Below the pieces are notes generated by a model. That model worked only from the letters and a program-made list of their open reading frames with translations. It was not told the DNA's origin and made no database searches. DNA of 64,000 nucleotides from Epiperipatus broadwayi (taxonomy: Eukaryota > Onychophora > Udeonychophora > Euonychophora > Peripatidae): positions 1,736,001-1,800,000 of the forward strand of contig JAQFVV010012420.1 of NCBI GenBank assembly GCA_028023455.1, in the 5' to 3' direction. Shown piece after piece: positions 23,500 to 36,957 of the stretch. How positions within the stretch are numbered: position 1 is the first letter of the stretch; the number at the start of each line of letters is the position of its first letter. Position numbers and translations under genes: made by a program.

Positions 23500-24800
23500 A
23501 TCATCTTAGGAAGTTTTTGCATTATTTATTCATTTTACAAGTCCAAACCAAAGAAGATGTGCTTTTACAATAATAAATTCAATATTATCACATTCAGCAA
23601 ATTGAAAAAAATATTGATTGGTTTTACAATCTTACCATTGCATTTTTTTACAATTTTACAGCACATCCTTGGAATGAAACTTCTCTAAGGTTTTTGTATT
23701 GCATCTATAATGTGTAAAATCTCACTTCCATATAATAGATTAGGTAAAATAACCCCTCTATATACAGTTAACTTAGTCACAGTAGTTATTTTCCTATAAT
23801 GAAATTCTCTATCTTTTAATTTGCTAAAAACAGCAGCACATTGGAATCTGTGTTGCAACTCAGCATCCATTTCCACTTTTCTAATTATAAAACTACCAAG
23901 ATATTTAAACTGGTTTACATTCTCAAGCTAATAAACATCCAAACTAAAAGTTCCTGAGGATTTTTCTCCTCATTGGCTGCTATGTAACTTGATTTTTTTA
24001 AATATTAATTAATAAACCAAAGTCATTATATGTTGTGTTCAAAACATTAAGTACATTTTGTAAAGCAAAGTAACACAATCATCAGCTAACTGAAAATCTA
24101 GAAATTATATACACATTTTGGTTTTTACTTTTAATTGATTCAAATTAAAAATTGTATCTTGTAACCTGTATTGTATCTTAATCCCTTTTTGATTAAGCGA
24201 CTTATAAAACACTCTGAAAACAATGACCATAAACTTTGAAAACAGTATTGGAGTAAGTACACATCTTTATTTAATACCAGTTTCCATTTCAAATTTCTCA
24301 GATTTCCCATTCTGTATTAATAACACTTCTTTTCATTTCAATATGCAGATACTGTATAATATGAATAAATTTTAGTGGACAACCAACTATTTTCAAATAA
24401 TTCCATAAACTTGTTCAATAAACTGAAGTGAATGTGTTACCAAATCAATAAAAGCAATATATTTCACTTTTTTACTCCAGACACTTTTATGCATTTGCAT
24501 GACAATAAAAGCTAAGTCTTTAGATTTTCCTAATTCTCCAAAACCACATTGAATCTCTCATAACTATTCATTTATGACTGGAAGCAATCTATTATATCGA
24601 ATCATTGAAAGTACATTTTCTTTAGTGAATATAATAATAGTTCAAGATAATTATTGCAATCTTGTATATTCTCTTTATTTTTAAAAATTGAGAAATATTT
24701 TTATTTCACAAATCCTGCTTTTACTGAATGAAATTTAACTCATCATAAGAGAGACCATAGCAATGGATTAAATTTGAGTGAACCCATAGGAACAATATTT
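23500..24800 (-). pseudogene. Non-LTR retrotransposon (Jockey/RTE-like) reverse transcriptase, decayed
   Basis: Reading the reverse strand from about 24.25 kb gives FNLNQLKVKTKM, then LADDCVTLL with the catalytic ADD at 24,086-24,078, and NQFKYLGSFI. The 63-codon block at 23,876-23,685 contains LQHRFQCAAVFSKLKDR and TKLTVYRGVILPNLLYGSE. This order (ADD, then YLGS, then H-R-x-Q-x-A, then LLYGSE) is the palm-to-thumb layout of this LINE group. C-terminal traces (EKFHSKDVL, MFYVEF) continue to about 23.5 kb. It belongs to a different family from the RTE copies at 4, 47 and 54 kb. Many stops are present and the 5' half is missing. Confidence 0.78.
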
Positions 24801-26910
24801 AAGATAGTGACTTATATGTGTTGTCATCAGGACAAAAATATATAATCCCCTGATCTTAGATTGACTTTCTCTTGATCTGCATCTCAGTAAGAAAGATCAA
24901 TGTGTTATATATAATATTAATTGAATTTTAATATAAAAATGAGTGGCTAGGTAAAAGAAAAATGTTTGTTCTAAAAGACTTCTGTCTTTTGAAAGGTCTA
25001 CTTAGTTTTGTGTTTCATATATGTTTGTTCATAAATTAGTTATAAAAATATTAAAATAGAAAAATAATATTAAACTTAAAAAACAGGATTTCATTTTCAC
25101 TGTATCCATTTTTTTTTTAAATCTCCATCTCACTTACTAATTGGAAGCAACATTTTGTTGAACAAATTTCTCACTATCAAGTCAAATTTGAGCAATATTC
25201 AACAGTTATTGTGACAACAATAGCGTCAAAATAAAAGAGACATTGTAATTTGAGTTCTTGTAATTTTGTCATTGCCTACAACAATGTTTCAGATTTGTCT
25301 TTGAACATTTATTAAATATTATTGTTTAAGGGATTAATCTATAAAACTATGTTAGAATAAGATTTTAACTATCTGCCCATTCAATTGAAGCAGCTTGCTG
25401 ATGAAATTCCAGGGGAAATGGCAAGAATGTGAAAGAAAAACCCATCAAAATGCATTGTATTGCAGGTTAGCTATATAAAGATATTCCATGGTTAAAAATC
25501 CAGAATTGCACCTATTTATTTGTGATGGATATCAACCCCATTATGTCTATGGGTGTCATATTTCAGATCAAGGAATTTTATCATTAGTCAAAATGATCTG
25601 TCTTAATTACCTTCTTAAATTTCTTTGAAGTGGAGATCCTAAATTTTATTAACTAGTAGAGAACTGAATATTATTTTTGACTTGGATAACTGCTGATTAT
25701 CATCATATATAATTTAATTATTATAAAATCCATTTCTATAATCAATTGATTGGAGCTTTTAGTAGATAAATAATATCAGTGATTGTAAATCAGTAAGTAT
25801 CCAATAGAAACCTATAGTATATTTTATATAATGTGATTGGATACTGTAAAAATGTGAAATTATCTAATAGATTTATTGATAACAAATTCTTGTAGAGTGT
25901 AATAATTGAATATCATTATAATGAAGGGTACGAATGAAATATTGATATTATATTTAACTTTTTATTAAAATAGATACAAAACTGAGTAAAGGTTTATTTT
26001 ATTTAAACATTATAAATATTGTTTAGTTTAGAAAATGTTCTCAAAATGTAATTATAATTATTTAGCAACTAGTTGATTTACACAGAATGTTGTTAAATAT
26101 TAAAGTAAATTTGCATTATTATAAATAATATTAGATTAGTAAAGTATGTCAGAATTTAATTGTTTATTGATTTGAATTTAGTCTTATTCAATTATCAATC
26201 AAATAGATGTCTTAATCATACATCATTGTTTAGGGTGATACTGTATGGTTTCACTGCTTATTGCAGCTTACTTTGAATAGATTTGCTGATGTCTGAGGTG
26301 ATGATCTCATTTGTTTTATTTCATTTTAAATACTATCTGGATAAATTAGATTGTAATAGAGATTATTAGTATTTTATGATAGTGTAGTGGACAATTTAAA
26401 TAATTATATATATATGTGGAATATTGCCTAGCATGATCAATAACTGAGTTAAATAATTTTACACATGTTGTAAAAGAGTTACTATTTGTTTATGCATGCT
26501 TTTGCTCTGTGATAAAGAATATAAATCTTAAGGGCATTTCTTTATGACAAATGTTGACTAAATAAATATAAAGAGGTAGTGATAAAGAAAATCCATTATT
26601 ATTCTGACAAACTAGTTACCCAATGATAGCGAATAATGATCATATACATGTGGTAATTATTATAAAATGCCAAATCAACTTTAAAGCTGTTATAAAATGA
26701 CATTCCATATTTAGGCTAGATCCTCAATCCTGAGATATAGTAAAACTTTTTATATTATCATCCCATATTATAATTAACAGTCCATTACAAAATGGCAACC
26801 AATGATCGGGCTATGTTTTATTCAGATTAGATTGATCATCTCCCTGCCATCATCATTTTTTATCCCATTACAATATATATATATATAATAACAAATAATA
26901 TAAGTATAAT
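24801..26910. other. AT-rich DNA, nothing recognised
   Basis: No supported gene or element. A ctgatga...gaaat coincidence near 25.4 kb lacks pairing stems. Confidence 0.4.
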
Positions 26911-27094
26911 AAAACAATTTACTAGAATAAAACTACAAAATTTTAAAAAATGCCTAAATAAAATTAAAGATTAAAATTCTTTGCTACTTAAGATGGCGGA
27001 ATACGCATAAGTTGGCTATAGCAAAGAATTTTAATCTTTAATTTTATTTAGGCATTTTTAAAAATTTTGTAGTTTTATTCTAGTGAATTGTTTT
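26911..27094. mobile_element. Perfect foldback element (MITE-like), ~75 bp arms
   Basis: Arms 26,911-26,986 and 27,020-27,094 are near-perfect inverted repeats (aaaacaatttactagaataa against its complement), with a 33 bp loop containing agatggcggaatacgc. The flanks are TA microsatellite on both sides, so a TA or longer duplication cannot be defined. The near identity of the arms suggests recent origin. No ribozyme core or ORF is present. Confidence 0.75.
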
Positions 27095-28302
27095 ATATAT
27101 ATATATTATGATTGAGTTTTTTTGGCAAAAATAATGATTAATTTTATGAGTCCTTAATACCAAATTTTTAAGTCCAATATTTCTTTAATTCAAACTTTTG
27201 TTGAATGTTTTTATTCCTATAATGTAACATGGTTGGTAGTGCAAAAAATGTTTCAAGATAGGGCAGTGTTGTACCTAACTTTTATTGCTTTTAGATTTAG
27301 TTTGCACAAGCTAAGCGTAACTGATCATTCAATGAAGTAGTATGGAGTTGCAAATTTATAATTTTCAATCCACATTTTTTTTTTAGATATTAATTTATCA
27401 CTATAACAGAAAATTTATAGAATGTTAATTTTAGAATTAATTTAGTAATATGTATTATTTGAAATGGATTAAGAAATCACTTTTTTCCTATAAAAGTTTA
27501 TTCTTTATTTTTGAAATTGTATTTGGATTGCTGTGATATTGAAAAGACAAAGAATATTAATAATAGTAAAGAATAAAATGGCAAATATTTATTTCTAATT
27601 CACATTGGATAAATAGATCGTTAATTACAAGGTCACTGGTGAACTTATATTTGGTAATCCATATCTTGAGAGCCATGAATGAGAATTAATATTTTAGAAT
27701 ATAAATATGTCTGAACTGCTAAACTATTTTGGTTAAGAATGAAAGACATAATAAGTTGAACAAATATTTTAAACAGATTTAAAGACTTTATATTAAGTGA
27801 AATAGAAGGCCAAGAAATAACTTTTTTTAATTGAATCCTCATGTGTTTGAATGTGACATTATTCATTTAATAAGTTTTTCTAAGTTACAGCAATGTTAAT
27901 TAAAGGATAAAGTTTAAAAAGAATTGGTAGATATTTGTACAAATTTTAAAAAATATTTTTGATGATAGAAATGTATTTTTGATATATGGCAAATATTTTG
28001 TAAAATACCAGAACTAAATTGTCAATATGTATTGATAAATCAAATGTCTTAAATAAAAGAAGATATGATTTGAAAACATGGATAAATTTTATTTGATTGA
28101 GTTTTTTTAGTATCATGTGTATACTTTTAATCAGGATGTTTACTTGTCTTGAAGAAATAATGAAGGTAAAATTATAACTTTTTGCTTCAATAACTTGATA
28201 TAAATAATAAAAGACAAACTGCATTCATTTTACAACTATATATCTTATTAAATAATCACCATCTTCTTACAAACTTTAAGCAAATAATGTTTATTATTAT
28301 AA
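27095..28302. other. AT-rich DNA, nothing recognised
   Basis: Short reverse-strand ORFs here are Ile/Leu/Phe-rich and show no family features. Confidence 0.4.
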
Positions 28303-28337
28303 TAACAGTTTCGACTGTTCCTCACAGTTTTCTTCAG
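28303..28337 (-). ncRNA. PLE 3'-type hairpin motif
   Basis: On the reverse strand CTGAAGA is followed by an ACTGT/ACAGT stem and then CGAAACTGTTA. The layout resembles the hairpins at 3704 and 50,224, which end in GAAAC or GAATC. No open PLE reading frame was recognised next to it, so it may be a solitary end fragment. Confidence 0.35.
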
Positions 28338-31300
28338 ATCTCAATTTATTCCTTTACATTTACTTTTCCACCATTTTATTTTACATTACAATTTGTGTAT
28401 GAATAACCTATCTTCATTTTTGACATATAAATTTGTATATCTAGAAAGGTGTTTTGTTTTGTTTTTTTGCAAAAGGTTGAAATTAAATAAGAAATTTTCT
28501 ATATATGGATAATGAGTAGAATGTTGCTTATTACTTATATTGGTTGAATTTTAAAATATTAGTCTTTATTATTTAATAAATGTTGAAGATGAGGTGGTAC
28601 TTTTTAATTTTTTCAATGAGAATTTTTAAATACAATACAAAAAGACAACTTTCAAGAGATAAATCATGTGTAAACATTTTTGTTAATGAAATGAAATGCT
28701 ATTGTCTCCTAGAAATAAATAATGCAATATTGAATTCTACAAGAAATCAAGAAAAATGTCAATGAATATGCTTATAAATTAATTTGAAAATGTTCTGAAT
28801 TACACAAAATTTGGATTATTTCAGAGACCTTACAATTCTTGTGGCTTCTGATACTAGTAGTACTTGCTATGAAAATGACATAATTAATGTGAGAAAGTTG
28901 GAGAAATAGAATGTTATATAGCTTTCTGAGGAGATCCTATGTAACAATATCTTTCTTAAGTATAATAGATTTTAGACAATCAGCAGTACACATATAAGAT
29001 CTACTTTCTAATTTTTATGAAAATATAATATTGTTGTTTAAATTGATCTAAGTAACAAATTGAGTAAAGATATAATTGAAGAATTATATAAAATGAGTAA
29101 CACCATTTACCTTAAAAGCTTGTGAAAGTTGTCAGGAATAGAATCCATTGCTATAATTGAGTTACTTCGAGAATTTGCCTGAAGATTTGTGATGATGATA
29201 TATTAGATGTCATAATATGTTAAACTATTTCCACCATCTGTCATTAGATGTTGAATGTATAGAAAATTTTGAACTTTATTTAAACTTTTCAAATACAAAC
29301 AACTTATTAGTAATAACACACAAACAGACAATACAGGTTCGTACTTAAAACATTCTGTAATACCTGTGTTGTCTATTTGCCTCTTATTATTAACAAGTTG
29401 CTTTGTATTTGAAAATGTTTAAAATTTTCTATACATTCATCATTTAATAACAGATTATGGGAACAGTCCAACCACTTATCACATTTATTTTGAGCATTCC
29501 AATTACAATATGTTTGTTTATATTTAAGATATACTGAAAGTTTACCATTATTTGTTAGCTGTAACAATACTCACTATGTTTAAATGTTATAATAATATTG
29601 CATTTTCATTTTAAACTATATATTCTCTAACTGATATCAATATCTCATTTGTATAATACTGGGGTTATAGGGCAATATGGCAATGATGGGTTTTTTAATT
29701 TTAAATCCTATAGAGATCTGTTAATGACTTACCAGATACTTTGAAGTAAGATAAAAATCATGCATTTAGTAAAGCATTGATATTTTAATAAAAAGATAAT
29801 ATTAATTTAGATTGTTCTTAGAATTGCAAATTTTAGTAATGACAATAAAGACACAAACTTTTAAAGAAAAAAAAATCCAAAATGATTTTATATTATCAGA
29901 TTATTCACTTGCAAAACAAATATGCAAATCATTTCTGATTTGAAGATTCAATCTTTTTAACTACTAGCTCATTTGATTATAGAAGTTTTTTTAATGAATA
30001 TATAATAGAGTGGTCTAAAATTTTTACTCTGGTAGACAGTTGCATTATAAAAATTTCAAAATGAGAAATAGACTGATAAAATCTAAAATCTGATTTAATT
30101 GTTAAATTTTTACATATAAAATTAGCAACTATTTAAAAATAACATTTGCAACCTGAACAATAAATGTTTGGATTCTCAGTATATTTTTTCAACAACATAA
30201 TATGTGCAATTTTCTTTTCAACTATCAAATTATAACCCTCTATTAGACATTTTCATTTAATTTTTAAAAAAATATTCAAACATAAATGGTTATAATTTTT
30301 CCAGTTTTCCACTATCACCATTATATTTCAAGATATCTTTTTAGTATTGTTCGTTCACTCTGAGATAATATTTGATGTTTTTTTTATGTGGTGTCATAAA
30401 AAAAAAAAAGCCTTACTCCGAAAAAAAAAATTGAAACAATGATATTTTTACTAAAAAGTAAATTATTTATGTTTACTTTCATCTTTTATATCTCAATATG
30501 CATTTATGAAACTTGGCATTATTTAGGCATCATTTCAAATAATAAGTCATTCATTAGTAAAAAAAAAAAACAAAAAACAAATTTTTGTCAGTCTTTTATA
30601 ATATAAAAGTATTCTATCTTTAATTTTATATACATATAGATGTTACTGTAACAAAAATTCTTCATGCATTTTAATGTATAATTTTTAGCTCTAATAATAA
30701 GCTAAAAGCAACTTCATTTTTGGCTTAAAGTATAGTCAGATAAATACTTTTGCTGGATAGTAATAATACAGCTTGCAATACTCGATTTTAATTAGTATTT
30801 TGCTTCATGATATTTAAAATTTATTTCTTAAAATAATAAATCTTATTAAATTATTAACATTTAAATCTATGAACTGAAAATAATATTTTTATTAAAATAT
30901 ATATATTATCCCATCTGGTTTCAAAGTACATATAATTGTTTCCTTCAACTAAGTTTACTACTAAAAATGTATTGTTTTTTTTTTGTTGTTGTTGTTGTTG
31001 TTTTAATATAATAAATTATCAATTAAACAGAAAATTTTAAATTCTATACTAAAAGTAGTTTAAATGTATATATATATTTATTAATAGACATCTTTGAAAA
31101 TGGCAGTTTTATCAAAAATGCATTCTGATGATAATTTATTATATTTATGCAACAATTAAATATTATATATATGATTGCATTAAAATTGATTAAATTTTAT
31201 TATTTTAGTGCTTAAAGTAATACAACATTATTAGTTTAAAAAGTAACTGAATTTTTTCAGATAGGAATTTGAATCTATTTGTAAAAACGTTCTATTATAT

Positions 31301-31929
31301 ATTTAGTTTTATAGATTTTTGGATAATTTTTAATAATTATTTAAATAGCATTTAACATCAACAATTTTAATATTGGTTCATTATTATATATTATATTATA
31401 ACAATATTTCAAGTTTGAACCAAATTTACGAATATTTAACAGTAAATCTTTGATTTCAAATAAATATTTATATTAGGTGAAAGTTGCATAGTTAATGATT
31501 CACTTCAAATATATATAATATTAGTCAATGATGATGATGGATAATTTATCAGTACAAGTCCTCCCAAAAGTATTTTATTTGTTTTTCAGTTTCAATAAAA
31601 TAAAAAAATTGAAACTCTCAGGGACCTACCCTTCTATCTAGAAAGTTTACTTTTGGAAAACTTATTAATACCTGATCATTATCATTTACAAGTTATTTTA
31701 CCACCATCCTTGTATGTCCCCATGTTGTGAATATTATTAGCATATTGGGTATTAAAATCATAATATTTGGATTGAGTTAGATAAGCAAACACAAACTAAA
31801 TGTATTAATTTAAAATAATTTAATTTATTAACAATGAATAGATGAAACTGTTGCTTATATAGTTGCAACTATCAATATGTATCACAATCTATGCAAATTT
31901 GAATGTGACTGGAAAACTAACATAGACAC
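28338..31929. other. AT-rich DNA with a short GTT repeat, nothing recognised
   Basis: A (GTT)n tract lies near 30.98-31.00 kb and long A-runs near 30.4 and 30.56 kb. No gene signature was seen in 3.6 kb. Confidence 0.4.
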
Positions 31930-32480
31930 ATATATCAGTAACTTATGCAACATTGGATACATCACAGTGTGCTCATTAAGATGGCTAAAATATTCTACTC
32001 CAAAATTAGAAACAAACCCATGCTAAGTGAAAAAAACTCTGGATATCACTATCATAATTATATACTGGGGATAACACAAAGTGTAAACAAGATTTGCTCA
32101 GAAATGTATAAAGTTACCTTTTGCACCTACTATCCTTAACTGCTTAATAAACAACATTAAGGATAGGATGTCACCAGAGCAGTCTCCCCACATAGTGTAC
32201 AAGGTCATATGCAATCATACAAATTGCAGGGCCATTTATTTTGGTGAATATCTTACAATGAGAGTTGCCCAACATAGGTGTCAGTATAATAAGGCTAAAA
32301 CCAATGCTAAAGTTAGATCCATATTTCTAGAACACAAAACCAAATATGGCTATGTATTTGAGCCTACAGTGGCTACCATTGTCTATTGTAAAACAAATGA
32401 TGGAAAATGCCAACAAAAAGGCTTGGCACATAGCCAATAATATGAATGCTATAAAAAAGAAAGAGTTCTGCATAGTCCTC
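31930..32480 (+). pseudogene. PLE remnant with GIY-YIG-like domain
   Basis: Two blocks in different frames are joined by a lesion. The first (31,945-32,139) ends YHYHNYILGITQSVNKIC..., matching the region before the PLE endonuclease. The second (32,168-32,440) has SPHIVYKVICNHTNCRAIYF, then GEYLTMRVAQHRCQ and a histidine-containing LEHKTKYGY. The spacing of VYKV-C, YFGE (for YIGE), the R and the H fits a GIY-YIG nuclease. No RT is present. The dialect differs from the 14 kb and 49 kb PLEs, indicating another lineage. Confidence 0.62.
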
Positions 32481-33946
32481 TTAAAAAAGTGGATTGTGTA
32501 AATTTTCTCATTTACATTCTGTTATTGGTGTACTGAAAATCTCTATCTTGATAAATTACATAATTCCTTTTAAATATTTCTGCTATGATCATGACTACAT
32601 GCTAATTGAAAGCATGCTAAGCATACTATGTTAAATGAATATAAGCATATTATATTAATAGGAATAAACTATCTTTTCTTAGTACACATAATGGTAGTGC
32701 TTTGAAATATAATAATGATAAAAGATATTTTTAATGTGATGCCTTACAATATCTATAATGATCAGATCTTACCAAATGAAATAATTAAACAGTTCCAAAC
32801 CATGGTTGTCTTTAGATATCATTTTTAAAATATATTTTGGGTGTCTTTATTAGTTCTTTCAAGGATGGTAGTTATCTTCCTAGTGCATTGGCTATGTTAG
32901 ATAAATATAGAAGCATTGGTGACATTATATATCAATAGATCTGTCCACTTATTTTTCATGGAATTATTAAAGCAGGCAATAGCTGATTTTTAGCAAACTT
33001 TAGCTTTAGTTCTGGATCCAAATGCATTTTTGGGGTGTTTTGGCTGGTGTAGTTTTTGGTTATCTGACTATACAAACTAGATCATCATCCATATAAAGTG
33101 ATCATACTTGCTGTTGTGTATTGAAAAATACTGTAAAACAGTCAAAAAATACTGTAAAACAATCAGCAATATATGGTGGAAAACAGTTTTAACCAACGGT
33201 TTCTCTCCTCAGCATGGAATCATAGCAACACTGTTTTCTTGAGATGAATCTTCATATAAAACTAGAATAAACTAGATTTCCTGATTGGACTGGACTATGT
33301 TCTACTAAAATAGATTTAATTGCTTGTTTCTGCCTTATTTATAACCTACTTGATGTTCAACAACAAATTTTCAAACAACGAATTCATCACCAGCTAATTA
33401 CAAAATGGGGCTTGTTTTTCTACATGTTTTTTGAAAAATATTTTTTTATTCCCATAACAGTCTATTGTGGAAATAACTTTACATATATTATATTATGATT
33501 AATACATAAATGAATAAAAAAATCCCTATTCACTTTCTTTATTTACATTAGTTAGTGATTGGAAGAAAGAAAAAATCATTGCTAACATTTAAATTTTAAA
33601 TGATAATTTTTAAAATATTATTAATTTCAATATTTTAGTATCATATTCAGATTTGTCATCAAATTTACTTTAGAATTGAGAAATCTATATATTTAAACTT
33701 CTATTTAAAGGGCAGATCAAACAGAGTTCAGATTGCTTATATATTTTTATAAACTATGCAATTTAAACTTCATGCACTTATTGAAACAATTTTCTTTCTC
33801 CTTTACACTGCAATTTATCATTTTATTGTTGCTCACAGGTTAAAAAGTAACTTTATTAAATATTTAATAATATGACTAAATGCATAAAGTAACTTTTTTT
33901 TTAATTTTTCCTCAATGGTTCTTTATTAAACTTTTTTTTCATGTAG
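32481..33946. other. AT-rich DNA, nothing recognised
   Basis: A small direct repeat (aatactgtaaaac, twice near 33.13-33.16 kb) is the only structure noted. Confidence 0.4.
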
Positions 33947-33959
33947 CTTTGTGATTTAA

Positions 33960-34491
33960 AATTAAACTGAGAGAGTGCAAACTTCTCAAGCACTTATGAC
34001 TATCAACAGCCAATCAGATCAAGCACTGAGACAGAGAATTTAACAAGAAAAGGGTGGTTCCACCCTTTTCTTTACTTGTCTTTCTATATATCCAAGCCAG
34101 TCTAAAATACTTAGATCTGAAAGCATGAATCTTAAATATCTTCACACTCAACACACTGAGTTCAAATTACAAACATACAGCATGAAATCTTTTGATTTAC
34201 TATGCAGTAGTTTTTTGATGTTATAACTTGAAGCAACATATGTAAATAATATTTATTTTATAAAGCGCAGATGGTATTGAAATTAAACTGAGAGTGTGCA
34301 AACTTCTCAAGTGCTTATGACTATCAACAGCCAAGTAAAGAAGAGGGGGAACCACCCTTTTCTTGTTAAATTCTCTGTCTCAGTGCTTGATCTGATTGGC
34401 TATTGATAGTCATAAGCGCTTGAGAAGTTTGCACTCTCTCAGTTTAATTTCAATACCATCTGTGCTTTATAAAATAAATATTATTTACATA
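33960..34491. mobile_element. Composite foldback element with 13 bp TSD
   Basis: ctttgtgatttaa occurs at 33,947-33,959 and 34,492-34,504, a perfect 13 bp duplication. Inside, one copy of the repeat (33,960 to about 34,090) carries a 26 bp perfect hairpin around gggtggttccaccc. A second portion (34,241-34,489) is a long palindrome whose arms include ctgagag...cttctcaag and taaataatatttattttata. There is no ORF. Related sequences are at 16.06-16.22 kb and 46.4-46.85 kb. The TSD length matches the family 2 hammerhead foldbacks, hinting at the same integration machinery. Confidence 0.75.
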
Positions 34492-34504
34492 CTTTGTGAT
34501 TTAA

Positions 34505-35281
34505 CTAATTTGAATTATTATCAGGTTTGTTTTAATTACAATATGTAATTTATTTACTTGAATTACAAAGTAATTTGAAGCATATTTATGATCTGCATTG
34601 GATATTAAAAGTTTGTTAATTTATACAATGCTGAATATATTTATTACATTGATATGTAATTGATGAAAATGTTTGTATAGAAATTTAAATCTACAGTATA
34701 ATGATTTCTCACCCTTCCATAAGGTGTTAAATGTGAATATAAACTAGTTTTTAATTTCTGAGAGATATGATGAAAGGTACTAAGCTGTTAACCAAGTATT
34801 TGATATCTAGCTTATCAGTTGTTTGTGAAATGCATGCATAATGAGAGAGGGTGGTCAGAATTTCTCTGCTGTGGATGGCTATAATATAGTGGAGTTGTGA
34901 TAAGACACCGATAAAAACCAAAAATTTGAAATATGTATACACAACATATATAATTTAAGTTCATTAATATGTAATTGTCAGATTGTACCAACATTTTGGC
35001 ATAATTGCATCTGTCATTATCTGGGTAAACAATGTTAAAGTGAGTCTACAGTATTTCTCAGACTAAGGCAAATAGGATCCAGCTAAGCATCAGTATAATA
35101 TTATTGTTAGTTTTACAAATATAATTCCATATATCTGATGCCTATGAACATTTTTGTTTTAATATATATTTACAAAACATTAAATAAAATTAAATTTTAT
35201 AAATATATGTATTTTATTATATGTTTTATATAAAAAAGTTAGTAATCTCAATTTTATATCTAGTACTTTATTATTTTTTAG
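34505..35281. other. AT-rich DNA upstream of the host exon, presumably intron
   Basis: It contains the polypyrimidine-like tract and acceptor (ttattattttttag) immediately before 35,282. No earlier exon of the reductase gene was recognised anywhere in 1-35,281. Confidence 0.45.
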
Positions 35282-35392
35282 AAACTACTTTTGGTGTTGA
35301 AGTAAATGTTATTGTAACTGATTTTAGTACTGGTAGAAGTATATATAAAGACATTGCTGCAGCTGTTCAGAAAATTGAAGTAGGAATTCTTG
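35282..35392 (+). CDS. HSD17B12: Very-long-chain 3-oxoacyl-CoA reductase (HSD17B12/KAR-like), internal exon a
   Basis: This 111 bp exon is bounded by a ttttttag acceptor and a GTAAGC donor. It encodes TTFGVEVNVIVTDFSTGRS followed by IYKDIAAAVQKIEVGIL. In the HSD17B12/KAR family of short-chain dehydrogenases, which reduce 3-ketoacyl-CoA at the ER during fatty-acid elongation (and some steroid substrates), this is the Rossmann-fold segment between the cofactor-specificity loop and the NNVG motif; VTDF matches the conserved D-F. It enters in phase 2 (one base of a Glu codon upstream) and ends with the first base of a Val codon. That base joins the exon at 41,347 to restore the reading frame. The glycine-rich NADPH motif and the catalytic Ser-Tyr-Lys exons are not in the window. 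Other SDRs are less likely because of the downstream YPMYFLD. Confidence 0.88.
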
Positions 35393-36825
35393 GTAAGCTT
35401 TCTTTTTTTATTAATTTAAAATTTCTATGAATGTATATACCAAATAAATTAATGGTTAATCATTCCATTTAATGTATATAGAGTACAAACTGCATTTTAT
35501 ATTAAGTTGTGTAATACAAATTTAAAAATTATATTTTATTCTATATATTTTAAATACAGTGATTAGCTATTTATATTGTAAATATCTTATATATTAACCA
35601 ATATTCCCACAAAGAATTTTTTATTGACACTTTTTTTTATTTAAAAAAATTTATAGGAATGAATGAAGTCATTTAAATACATATCTGTAATCATAATAGT
35701 GAAATGTCTGAATGATAGAAGCTACAGTATTGCCATATTTTCTCTGTGTTTTAAAAATGAACTTTTAAAGCAGACTTGCAGTTTGTTTTTATGGTCTGAA
35801 TAGTTGAGAATTAATATGTATTATAGATATTCCATAGCAAAGAATAAGCACATTTTGATCTGATTTTTTAACAATTCAACTTTTTCATTTATTTATTTTT
35901 AATTGAATTACTTTATTGCTTAGGAGTTCATAAAAAGTTTGTGTGCCAGATGTGATTCCTTCAAATTGCACCAATTAAAAATGAGCAACTTTTTATTGCT
36001 GAATACACTACAGAAATTGTAGTTTTCATGTATATTTTGTGATAGCATGGTAGCTAATTTAAAAGTGCTTGGAAAACAAATGTTTTCAAATTCATGGCTT
36101 CGGAATAATGGGATCTACTATTAAGCGTTATATATATATGTGTGTGTGTGCGTGTGTTTGTGTGTATGTCAATTTCTCTTTATCAAAATCAGAAAACTAA
36201 CGAGTAAACTCACATGTAGCAAATTCTTACCAACTTTTCATCATTTGTCAGATTACTTCTACTTCAGAAATTGTATTGCAAGCTGTGAAACACTTTGTTC
36301 TGGAGTTGTTGTTGTTGTTGTTTTTTTTTTTGGTTAATTATTATAATGTAATGCCAACTTTGATAAGAACGTTTTATTTGTGAATGTATTAGCTGGTGTA
36401 TTTAAACTTAATTAAAGAATAATTGATATATATATATTATTACCAGTTTATCATTATGCAGTTGGTTTACATATATACATACGCACACACACACGTTAAT
36501 TTAAAAATTTTATTTATTGTATTGTTAGAAGGGATTCTTACATAGCTTAAAAACTATATCTTGAATAGATTTATTAAATGCTTGAAGGAAACATTTAATG
36601 TGGTCTGACTCTCTGCTCTGGTATCTGAGAATGACTGAAAGCTTTTTTAGCAAAATACATAGTAGCAAACAAATAAAATAATTTTATATAAAAAAAATTT
36701 AAGATATAGTTAATGTTTCAGTGTGGTTGCAATTCATCTTCTTTACAAATTTCTCATTTTAAAACTGTAAGAATGTGATCTTAGTTTAAATTCTTCATTC
36801 TTGTTTTTCACTCCTTTCTCAAAGG

Positions 36826-36957
36826 TCATTCCTCCAATAACTTTGTGCGAATAGCTCTGATTTTATTTAACTCAGTTTTTTTATTCATTTTATCAAACCT
36901 TTTAAAAATTTCTTCCACCTCTCTCAATAATCTCTGGTCATGGTCAAAATTTTCTGG
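36826..36957 (-). pseudogene. Short charged ORF, possible exon or retroelement fragment
   Basis: The reverse strand reads ENFDHDQRLLREVEEIFKRF and continues DKMNKKTELNKIRAIRTKLL to a stop at 36,828-36,826. An acceptor-like ttccag lies just upstream of the Asn codon. Codon usage (ATC AGA GCT ATT CGC ACA AAG) is less AT-driven than random frames nearby. The helix-prone, Lys/Glu-rich composition gives no family. It could be a terminal exon of an opposite-strand gene nested in the intron, or the N-terminal part of a dead retroelement. Confidence 0.3.

Noticed and set aside
25396-25426. ctgatga followed by ggggaaat, resembling a hammerhead core
   Set aside because: The intervening bases form no stem II and there are no complementary stem I strands.
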